A stretch of DNA of 64,000 bases from Spiractinospora alimapuensis (GTDB lineage: Bacteria > Actinomycetota > Actinomycetes > Streptosporangiales > Streptosporangiaceae): positions 3,744,010 through 3,808,009 of the forward strand of contig NZ_CP072467.1 of the NCBI RefSeq assembly GCF_018437505.1, in the 5' to 3' direction. Of the stretch, positions 57,987 through 64,000 are shown one piece after another. The position numbers and the translations under genes are program-made. The notes beneath the pieces were generated by a model that worked only from the letters and a program-made list of their open reading frames with translations, ran no database searches and was not told where the DNA came from. Each line of letters begins with the position of its first letter. Within the stretch, counting starts at the first letter, position 1.

Positions 57987-58625
57987 TCAGGCGTCGGAGT
58001 TTCCCCGTGAGCGCATGAACCGGATCAGGATCGAGACGACGATCCCCACCACGGCGATGGCGATGACGACCGCGACCCATGGCGGCATCGCGAGGTCGGC
58101 CACCGGGTCCTCGGAGTCGGTCTCCTCGGGTGACCCGTCGTCGGTCGTTCCGTTGGGGTCCTGGGCGTCGGTCGCCTCGTCCGAGGGGACGGCCTCGTCG
58201 GCGAGCGTGAAGCCCAATGAGTCCTCGAGCGGGTGCCCGTCGGCGGAGATGATCCGGTAGTTGATCGTGTAGTCGCCGGCCTGGTCCAGCGGGGAGAGGC
58301 CGATCCACGCCCGCTCGGTGTCGGTCTGGACCTCGCCGTCCTCGTAGGTGGAACCGTTGGGGCCGGTGACGACGATGCCGTTGCCGCCCTCCAGGACCTC
58401 CTCGTTGAACACGAGCTCCACCTGGTCCGGTGCGCTGTCCAACGTTTCCCCGTCCTGCGGGGTGGACTCCACCAGCACGTTGTGCGCCGAGGCGGGGCCA
58501 GCCGTGGCGAGTAGAAGGCCACCGGCGGCCAGGCCCACGGCGGCGCCCAGCGCCCAGCGCGGTGAGCGACTCACCGATCGGTCGGACGACCAACGTGGTG
58601 AGTTCCCACTGTGGCGAGTCCGCAT
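57987..58625 (-). CDS. copC: CopC-domain copper-binding protein, membrane anchored
   Basis: 212 residues. Signal peptide ends ASA, so the mature protein begins with His48 (HNVLVESTPQDGE), the Cu2+-binding N-terminal histidine of CopC; SADGHPLED provides the second His. Cupredoxin-like barrel of about 95 residues, then an acidic linker (DEATDAQDPNGTTDDGSPEETDSED) and a C-terminal helix (MPPWVAVVIAIAVVGIVVSILI). It probably holds or delivers copper outside the membrane. Its first third and the upstream region are duplicated in tandem. Confidence 0.9.
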   Translation of the reverse strand: MRTRHSGNSPRWSSDRSVSRSPRWALGAAVGLAAGGLLLATAGPASAHNVLVESTPQDGETLDSAPDQVELVFNEEVLEGGNGIVVTGPNGSTYEDGEVQTDTERAWIGLSPLDQAGDYTINYRIISADGHPLEDSLGFTLADEAVPSDEATDAQDPNGTTDDGSPEETDSEDPVADLAMPPWVAVVIAIAVVGIVVSILIRFMRSRGNSDA

Positions 58626-59078
58626 TCCCTACCTCCTGTCCCGCCCCACGTGCCCCGTGGGTGCCGCGGCGTCGGGGATCGTGTCGGGGCCCCCTTGCGT
58701 ATTCTCACCGCTTGGCGTGGAGTCCACGCTAGACGGGGACCTCCTCGTTGAACACGAGCTCCACCTGGTCCGGTGCGCTGTCCAACGTTTCCCCGTCCTG
58801 CGGGGTGGACTCCACCAGCACGTTGTGCGCCGAGGCGGGGCCAGCCGTGGCGAGTAGAAGGCCACCGGCGGCCAGGCCCACGGCGGCGCCCAGCGCCCAG
58901 CGCGGTGAGCGACTCACCGATCGGTCGGACGACCAACGTGGTGAGTTCCCACTGTGGCGAGTCCGCATTCCCTACCTCCTGTCCCGCCCCACGTGCCCCG
59001 TGGGTGCCGCGGCGTCGGGGATCGTGTCGGGGCCCCCTTGCGTATTCTCACCGCTTGGCGTGGAGTCCACGCTAGACG
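58394..59078. repeat. Perfect 342-bp tandem duplication of the copC 5' end and promoter
   Basis: Copy 1 is 58394-58735 and copy 2 is 58737-59078, offset by 343 bp, with one G between. I found no difference when comparing the two. Each copy has the copC ribosome site, signal peptide and first 29 mature codons plus about 110 bp of upstream DNA. Boundary sequences GGACCTCC and CTAGACG show no flanking repeat or mobile element. Confidence 0.93.
58729..58968 (-). pseudogene. Truncated copC copy (5' fragment)
   Basis: Encodes 79 residues identical to CopC from the first Met through LVFNEEV, then PV and a stop at the duplication junction. It has the secretion signal and N-terminal copper His but only part of the barrel, so it is not expected to fold. 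Transcription from its copy of the promoter may still run into the intact copC. Confidence 0.88.
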
Positions 59079-59096
59079 AGACGTGGCGTGTCCGAC

Positions 59097-59360
59097 TCAG
59101 CTCGCCGGCGCCAACTCGGTGCGCAGGTAGCGACGTTCCTCGGGGGTGGTGCCGCCCCAGACGCCGTGGGACTCCCCAGCGCGGACGGCCCAGCTCAGGC
59201 ACTCCTGGCGGACGACGCAGGTTCGGCAGATCGCCTTGGCGAGAGCGGTGTCGGCGCCGCCGATCCCCGTGCTGCTGACGGGGAAGAAGAGTTCGGGGTC
59301 GTACTGCCGGCACGCACCCTGGTTCACCCAGTCCTCACTGTCGTGGTACAGGCGGTTCAT
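59097..59360 (-). CDS. WhiB-family iron-sulphur regulator
   Basis: 87 residues. Four cluster-binding cysteines at 17, 45, 48 and 54 (GACRQYDPELFFPV...AICRTCVVRQECLSWAV) and the GVWGG turn, then RRYLRTEL. WhiB proteins bind [4Fe-4S], sense NO or redox, and act with the main sigma factor. GGAGGTGAG sets the start. Which Wbl subtype it is cannot be said from the sequence alone. Directly upstream of the duplicated copC promoter, same strand, but with its own repeat-rich promoter. Confidence 0.92.
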   Translation of the reverse strand: MNRLYHDSEDWVNQGACRQYDPELFFPVSSTGIGGADTALAKAICRTCVVRQECLSWAVRAGESHGVWGGTTPEERRYLRTELAPAS

Positions 59361-59787
59361 GGGAGCTCACCTCCAAGTGAATGAGCGGGTACCGGCATCC
59401 GACCCGCTGTAGTACTACAGTACGTCGTACTACAGCTTGTCCGCAAACTTTTCCCTGTTGTCATAAAGGGCGCGTGACGTCGCCAATCCCTGTGGCATAG
59501 CCCATGCTTAAAGTCCGACCGAAGTGCCTTAATGTGTCCGTGACGGCTCCGCCGCGCCGGCGACGACCTCCTCGATCGTGGCCGACCTCCCGGCCCCGGC
59601 GGGACGCGTCAAATCCCTGGGTGCGCACCGATTTCCGCGTCGCGATGTGATCTGCCGCATCGGAGTTCCCGGCCGGAAGCGGGTCCTAAAGTGGCCAAAA
59701 AAGGCTAAACCTACCCACTCGTGGCGGGCTCAAACATCCCGCCAGTTTGTCGTCGCGCCACCGGTTCAGCGACGTTCGCTATGTTCG
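59361..59787. other. Divergent promoter region between whiB-type gene and ectA
   Basis: 427 bp. The left part holds the TACTACAG repeats (59407-59435). The right end has TATGTT at 59780-59785 just ahead of the ectA start codons. The middle (about 59440-59520 and 59690-59740) is A/T-rich. No gene seen. Confidence 0.5.
59407..59435. promoter_or_regulatory. Palindrome CTGTAGTACTACAG and third TACTACAG half-site
   Basis: Three occurrences of TACTACAG or its complement in 29 bp: the perfect 14-bp palindrome at 59407-59420 and a direct copy at 59428-59435, spaced 15 bp. Located about 50 bp upstream of the WhiB start. Half-site resembles those of BlaI/CopY-type repressors but is inverted outward; assignment is open. 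Confidence 0.5.
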
Positions 59788-60336
59788 GTGAGCGTGCCTG
59801 ATGAACGAAGTGTTGCGGCCGGCGTCACCCCCGAACTCACGGTGGAGACGCCGCGGCTTGAGGACGGCAAGGCGCTGTGGGCCCTCGCCGCCTCATGCGG
59901 ATTGGACGTGAACTCTCCCTATGCCTACACCCTCTGGTGTCGAGACTTCTCCGAGACCTCGGTGGTGTCCCGGGACCAGACGGGAGAGGTCCGCGGCTTC
60001 GTGACGGGCTACGTGCGGCCACGGGCCGCCGACACCTATTTCCTCTGGCAGGTGGGCGTTGACCAGCATGTTCGTGGTCACAGACTCGCCCGCCGGATGC
60101 TCGACCATGTCGGTCGGATCTGCGCCAGCCTCGGCGTTCGCTACGTCGAGGCCACGGTCACTCCGGACAACACCGCCTCCCGGGCACTCTTCGCGTCCTT
60201 CGCCCGGGACAACGGATGTGACCCACAGTGGAGCGCCCTCTTCGAGCGCGAGCACTTTCCGACCGAGTCAGGGGGGCACGAACGGGAGGAGCTGGTTCGC
60301 ATCGGCCCTCTCTCCGCACCCCTGGCCAGCTCATGA
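59788..60336 (+). CDS. ectA: L-2,4-diaminobutyrate acetyltransferase
   Basis: 182 residues, GNAT fold. EctA signature: ETPRLEDGKALWALAASCGLDVNSPYAYTLWCRDFSETSVVS, acetyl-CoA loop VDQHVRGHRLARRMLD, and EATVTPDNTASRALFASFAR. Acetylates diaminobutyrate, the second step to ectoine. GTG 59788 or GTG 59794; the latter is 8 bp past TATGTT and would be leaderless. First gene of ectABC; its stop lies in a palindrome before ectB. Confidence 0.93.
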   Translation: MSVPDERSVAAGVTPELTVETPRLEDGKALWALAASCGLDVNSPYAYTLWCRDFSETSVVSRDQTGEVRGFVTGYVRPRAADTYFLWQVGVDQHVRGHRLARRMLDHVGRICASLGVRYVEATVTPDNTASRALFASFARDNGCDPQWSALFEREHFPTESGGHEREELVRIGPLSAPLASS

Positions 60337-60348
60337 CACCCGTGTCAT
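60333..60348. promoter_or_regulatory. Perfect palindrome ATGACAC-CC-GTGTCAT at the ectA/ectB junction
   Basis: Seven-base arms with a 2-bp spacer, overlapping the ectA stop. Similar in core (ATGACA...TGTCAT) to the element at 44101. Could be a regulator site inside the operon or an RNA hairpin that sets the ectA:ectB ratio. Confidence 0.45.
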
Positions 60349-60387
60349 CACCCAAAACCCTGGGAAAGGGCCACAAGGTTCATCACC

Positions 60388-61656
60388 ATGGAGATCTTCG
60401 AACGGCTGGAATCAGAAGTCCGCAGCTACTGTCGCGGTTGGCCAGCCGTCTTCACCGAGGCGCGCGGCAGCCAGATCCAGGATGAGTCGGGGCGTTCCTA
60501 CCTTGACTTCTTCGCGGGGGCCGGGACCCTCAACTACGGACACAACAACCCGGCACTGAAACGAAAACTCATCGAGTACCTGGAGCGCGACGGGATCACC
60601 CACACCCTGGACGCCTACAGCGGCGCCAAGGCGGAGTTCCTGGGTACGTTCGAGGAGACGATCCTCGCGCCGCGCGGACTCGACTACAAGGTGCAGTTCC
60701 CGGGACCGTCCGGGAACAACGCGGTGGAGGCCGCGCTGAAGCTCGCCCGGAAGTACACGGGGCGCGAGACCGTCGTCAGCTTCACCAACGCCTTCCACGG
60801 CATGACCCTCGGTGCGCTGGCCGTGACCGGCAACTCCATGAAGCGTGGCGGCGCGGGTGTGCCCCTCAGCCACTCCGCGACGATGCCGTTCGACAACTAC
60901 TTGGACGGTCAGACGCCTGACTTCCTGTGGCTGCGCAGCCTGCTGGAGGACAGCGGCAGCGGCCTGGACAAGCCGGCCGCCGTCATCGTGGAGACCGTCC
61001 AGGGTGAGGGAGGCGTCAACGTCGCCAGCACCGAGTGGCTGCGGGGGCTCGCCGATCTCTGCCGTGAGCACGACATCCTGCTCATCGCCGACGACATCCA
61101 GATGGGGTGTGGGCGCACCGGTTCGTTCTTCAGCTTCGAGGACGCCGGCATCGCGCCCGACATCGTGACGCTGTCCAAGTCGATCAGTGGGTACGGTCTG
61201 CCGCTGGCGTTGACCCTGATGCGCCGCGAGCTGGACGTCTGGGAGCCCGGAGAGCACAACGGCACCTTCCGGGGCCCCAACCCGTCGTTCGTCACGGCCA
61301 CGGCCGCGCTGGACACCTACTGGCGGGACGACCAACTCCAGCGGGAGACGGCCGCGAAGGGGGCCCTGGTGGAGGAGCGCCTGAAAGCGATCGCCACCGC
61401 GCACGGTGACGTGGTCGCCGACGTGCGGGGACGGGGTCTGGCCCGCGGCATCGTCTTCGAACGCCCCGAGGTCGCCGGTGCGGCGTGCTCTGAGGCGTTC
61501 CAGCGTGGACTGCTGCTGGAGACCTCCGGTCCCGAGGACGAAGTGGTGAAGCTGCTGCCGCCGCTCACCACCACGAACGCGGAGCTGGAGCGCGGTCTGG
61601 ACATCCTTGGCGAGTCCGTCACCGCGGCCCTCGCCAGCACGCTCCAACCGGCATAG
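60388..61656 (+). CDS. ectB: Diaminobutyrate-2-oxoglutarate aminotransferase
   Basis: 422 residues, class III PLP aminotransferase. Start [19 protein letters not shown] is EctB-typical; PLP pocket [38 protein letters not shown]; Schiff-base lysine in [11 protein letters not shown]. Forms diaminobutyrate from aspartate semialdehyde, the first step to ectoine. Fifty-one bp after ectA, with a weak ribosome site (AAGG). Confidence 0.95.
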   Translation: MEIFERLESEVRSYCRGWPAVFTEARGSQIQDESGRSYLDFFAGAGTLNYGHNNPALKRKLIEYLERDGITHTLDAYSGAKAEFLGTFEETILAPRGLDYKVQFPGPSGNNAVEAALKLARKYTGRETVVSFTNAFHGMTLGALAVTGNSMKRGGAGVPLSHSATMPFDNYLDGQTPDFLWLRSLLEDSGSGLDKPAAVIVETVQGEGGVNVASTEWLRGLADLCREHDILLIADDIQMGCGRTGSFFSFEDAGIAPDIVTLSKSISGYGLPLALTLMRRELDVWEPGEHNGTFRGPNPSFVTATAALDTYWRDDQLQRETAAKGALVEERLKAIATAHGDVVADVRGRGLARGIVFERPEVAGAACSEAFQRGLLLETSGPEDEVVKLLPPLTTTNAELERGLDILGESVTAALASTLQPA

Positions 61657-61753
61657 CATCCCTGTCGGCAGAGCATCCGAGGGACAGCGTCCCGCCCACC
61701 AGCGTTCGCTGGTCCAGTCGCCATCCGGCCCAGCACTGAGTAAGGAACCACCC

Positions 61754-62146
61754 GTGATTGTTCGCAGCCTGGACGAAGTCGACGGCACCGACCGCGACGT
61801 ACAGAGCGAGACCTGGCGCAGCCGCCGCGTCATCCTGGCCAAGGAGGGGGTCGGCTTCTCCTTCCACGAGACCGTGCTCTACGCCGGCACCGAGACCACG
61901 ATGTGGTACGCCAACCACATCGAACTCGTGCACTGCGTCGAAGGCGAGGCCGAGCTCACCAATGAGGAGACCGGGGAGGTGCACCACATCGTTCCGGGCA
62001 CCCTCTATCTCCTGAACGGGCACGAGCGGCACACGGTACGTCCCAAGTCGGACTTCCGTGTGCTCTGCGTCTTCAACCCGCCGGTCACCGGCCGCGAGGT
62101 ACACGACGAGAACGGCGTCTACCCCTTGGTGACGGAGGACAGCTAA
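61754..62146 (+). CDS. ectC: L-ectoine synthase
   Basis: 130 residues, cupin. [16 protein letters not shown] start, [33 protein letters not shown] with the metal-binding Glu/Tyr/His set, and [27 protein letters not shown]. Closes acetyl-diaminobutyrate to ectoine. AAGGAA before GTG 61754. No ectoine hydroxylase gene follows; a terminator is next. Confidence 0.95.
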   Translation: MIVRSLDEVDGTDRDVQSETWRSRRVILAKEGVGFSFHETVLYAGTETTMWYANHIELVHCVEGEAELTNEETGEVHHIVPGTLYLLNGHERHTVRPKSDFRVLCVFNPPVTGREVHDENGVYPLVTEDS

Positions 62147-62207
62147 GCCCTCCCTCCCCGGGCCGGCGAGCATCGGTCCTGGGCGAGGAGATTGACGGTG
62201 GTCGTGT

Positions 62208-62237
62208 GTGGGGCGGGTGGGGGTCCACCCGCCCCAC
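62208..62237 (+). terminator. Stem-loop terminator of ectABC
   Basis: GTGGGGCGGGTGG / CCACCCGCCCCAC, 13-bp perfect stem with GGGT loop. Confidence 0.85.
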
Positions 62238-62823
62238 TGTCATGCGGACATCCCCGCGCGCGCCACGTCCGGTGTCCGACAATTCTTTGTCGCACCGTCG
62301 ACCTAATGTGGTGCGCGACGGCGCCGGTGTCGCAATCACGCGCGAGGCGTCGTGATCTGTCGCGCCCGCTGGGTTCCCGCGCCCGCGGGCTATTCGTCCC
62401 GGCCGGACGACCAGCGAGTCCGTAACAGCGGGACGACGCAAAGTCCGATGCCCCGACTCCGTCGTCGCGGCCACATCGCCGGTTTTTCGGGATTTTCGTC
62501 GGCGATGGTCGTGACCAGCCCGTTCGGTGAAATGGAAGCGCGACTCCCCAAGTGTCGGGCGACAACGCAATGTCATCCGTCACTCACCCCACCAATGCCG
62601 CCTGATTGGCGCACAACGCAACTCTTGGGCGCAACTTGAATGACGATCAGATTTCGATACATGAGATATCGACCGAAGTGAGATACATTGCGTCCTGATG
62701 AGGTCGCAAAACGAAGGAGATCCCGCGGCTCGAGAAGAACGACACATCTTCCACTTTCGCGGCGTTTCGTCGTCCACACGTCAGTGTGCGGCGCGCCGTC
62801 GGCTTGTGACGTGAGGAGAAGAG
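62238..62823. other. Long leader/promoter region of the ehu operon
   Basis: 586 bp without a gene. It has a small hairpin CGACAA-TTCT-TTGTCG at 62277-62292, two GCGCAAC-type direct repeats near 62612-62637, and the operator-like element at 62654. GAGGAGAAG before ehuB is the ribosome site. Part of the right half is A/T-rich. Confidence 0.5.
62654..62672. promoter_or_regulatory. Inverted repeat TCGATA-N7-TATCGA upstream of ehuB
   Basis: Perfect 6-bp arms, 150 bp before ehuB, in the expected promoter area. Candidate operator for control by ectoine availability; the regulator is not in the window. Confidence 0.5.
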
Positions 62824-63735
62824 ATGAAGCCATCGAGGACCAGACTGGTGCGCCGCCGGGACTTCCTCTATCGCGCCGGCGGCGTCGGCCTGGTCGCGGT
62901 CACCGGACCGGTGCTGCTGTCGGCGTGCTCCCGATCCGAGAACGGTGAGGAGGGGCCCCTCACCCTGGAGCGCCTCCAGGAGCAGGGCTACATCCGGGCC
63001 GGGATCGCCAACGAGCAGCCCTACGGGTTCGTCGACGACGCGGGGGAGCTGACCGGTGAGTCCCCCGAACTCGCCAAGGCCATCTTCGCCGAGCTCGGTA
63101 TCGACGAGGTCCGAGCCGACCCGGTGGCGTGGGACGGGCTGATCCCGGGACTCACCTCCGACCGCTTCGACTTCGTGGCGGCGGGCATGTCGATCATCCC
63201 GGACCGGTGCTCGGAGGTCGCCTTCTCCAACCCGGAGTACCAGGGACAGACCGCGTTCATGGTCCCCGTCGGCAACCCGGAGGGTATCGAGACCTTCGAG
63301 GACGTCGCCGGGAACTCCGACATCACGCTGTGCGTCCTGAACGCGGCGGTGGAGCAGACCTTCGCCGAGGAACTCGGTGTCCCCAGTGGTCAGTTGGAGG
63401 CCGTGGACGACCAGGTGACGGCGTTCGAGTTCCTGGAGTCCGGCCGGGTGGACGCGATCGCGCTGACCAACATCTCGTTGAACTGGATGCTGCAGGAGCG
63501 CGAGGCCGAGGACGAGTTCGAGGTCACCGATGGATACACGCCGGTGATCGACGGTGAGGAGCAGATCGGCGCCGGAGGGTTCGCCTTCCGACAGGAGGAC
63601 ACCGAGATCGTGGAGGCCGTCAACGGGGTACTGGCGGACTTCCAGGAGAGCGGTCGCCTGCTGGAGATCATCGAGCCGTTCGGGTTCACCGAGGACAACC
63701 TCCCCGGCGACCTGACCGTCGACGACCTGTGCTGA
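62824..63735 (+). CDS. ehuB: Ectoine/hydroxyectoine-binding lipoprotein of the Ehu ABC importer
   Basis: 303 residues. Twin-arginine start (VRRRDFLYRAGG) combined with a lipobox (LLSAC, Cys35): a Tat-exported lipoprotein. The rest is a family 3 solute-binding protein: GYIRAGIANEQPYGFVDDAGELTGESPELAKAIF, WDGLIPGLTSDRFDFVAAGMSI, RVDAIALTN. It follows EhuB rather than amino-acid binders in the YIRAGIANEQPYGF stretch. Next to ectABC, it supplies ectoine uptake for osmoprotection or as nutrient. Confidence 0.92.
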   Translation: MKPSRTRLVRRRDFLYRAGGVGLVAVTGPVLLSACSRSENGEEGPLTLERLQEQGYIRAGIANEQPYGFVDDAGELTGESPELAKAIFAELGIDEVRADPVAWDGLIPGLTSDRFDFVAAGMSIIPDRCSEVAFSNPEYQGQTAFMVPVGNPEGIETFEDVAGNSDITLCVLNAAVEQTFAEELGVPSGQLEAVDDQVTAFEFLESGRVDAIALTNISLNWMLQEREAEDEFEVTDGYTPVIDGEEQIGAGGFAFRQEDTEIVEAVNGVLADFQESGRLLEIIEPFGFTEDNLPGDLTVDDLC

Positions 63736-63907
63736 CCGCGGTCGGGGCCGCGCCGGCGACGGGGTCGTGACCGCACCACCACGCGGTGTGTCCACGCTGG
63801 TGGACCCGACGGACCCGACCCACCCCGGCGACGCCCCGTCCGTCCCCCAATCCTCCCTGGCAATCCTCTCCGTCCCCCAACGCATCGAGAGAGCGAGGTG
63901 ACGGCCC

Positions 63908-64000
63908 GTGGACGTGGTTCTGTGGGCGCAGACGGCCTGGGACTGGGCCGTCGGCGCCGTCGAGTTCATCGGGACACGATTCCCGAGCTACCTGGAAGGC
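63908..64000 (+). CDS. ehuC: Ehu importer permease, N-terminal fragment (window end)
   Basis: Thirty-one codons starting VDVVLWAQTAWDWAVG, hydrophobic as in an ABC permease N-terminus, with GAGCGAGG 8-9 bp before the GTG. Position straight after ehuB makes it ehuC; the rest is outside the window. The 170-bp gap after ehuB has two CCGTCCCCCAA direct repeats. Confidence 0.7.
   Translation, partial: MDVVLWAQTAWDWAVGAVEFIGTRFPSYLEG

Noticed and set aside
58729-58968. Truncated copC copy as a functional small copper chaperone
   Set aside because: Lacks most of the barrel and the second copper His; it is better explained as the by-product of the tandem duplication.

Overview
The window is about 70% G+C, rich in GTG starts and short intergenic gaps. 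It carries several families largely confined to actinomycetes: WhiB, DUF397/XRE pairs, DUF3027, DUF2530, DUF4916, HAMP-repeat Osa kinases and an ideR/dtxR regulator. Gene content (ectABC plus ehu genes, a fused MrpA/B antiporter, osaCAB) suggests a salt-tolerant filamentous actinobacterium, perhaps of the Nocardiopsis / Streptomonospora / Thermobifida group. That is inferred from gene content, not from a search. I saw no rRNA or tRNA gene, no CRISPR array, no prophage and no insertion sequence.

Layout. 1-4.3 kb: fatty-acid degradation genes (thiolase, LCAD-like acyl-CoA dehydrogenase) on either side of a DHA2 efflux pump whose C-terminus looks like a MarR domain; the same 19-bp inverted repeat lies before the thiolase and before the dehydrogenase. 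4.3-9 kb: a PAS-GAF-SpoIIE-HATPase phosphatase, an iron-dependent DtxR regulator, and a frameshifted serC. 9.4-17.4 kb: a wall/membrane-anchored secreted protein, a DUF849 enzyme, a marR-MFS-thpR-small-protein operon, a DUF2530 protein, a large methyltransferase, a DUF3027 protein and a cold-shock-domain protein. 18-24 kb: HAAS membrane protein, two tandem dispanin-like proteins, a VLCAD-like dehydrogenase and an OmpR-type two-component pair. 24.8-36.7 kb: housekeeping genes (xthA, argS, plsX), a KamA-family radical SAM protein, a ROK kinase, an XRE/DUF397 locus, a degenerate Nudix protein and an SDR/enoyl-CoA hydratase operon. 36.8-44 kb: an HdeD-like protein and the overlapping mrpA(B)CDEFG sodium/proton antiporter operon. 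44-48 kb: an ABC exporter with its own DesK/NarL-type two-component system. 48-57 kb: osaC divergent from osaA-osaB, then an LPXTG-anchored protein with a long Asp/Glu tail. 56.8-59.4 kb: a tiny DnaJ-type zinc-finger protein, a PP2C phosphatase, copC with a perfect 342-bp tandem duplication of its 5' end, and a WhiB regulator. 59.8-64 kb: ectABC and the start of the ehu ectoine-uptake operon.

Working together. The right-hand third reads as a sodium/osmotic-stress neighbourhood. Mrp exports Na+. OsaA/B/C sense and relay osmotic stress and probably act on a sigma-factor partner switch. ectABC makes ectoine and EhuB/EhuC recover it. The acidic LPXTG protein directly after osaB is a candidate wall component of the same response. 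Three PP2C-family phosphatases, two of them fused to anti-sigma-like ATPase domains, lie in one 64-kb window without an adjacent sigma or STAS gene, so their partners lie elsewhere. Many genes seem leaderless: a TANNNT -10 box sits 6-8 bases before an initiating GTG or ATG.
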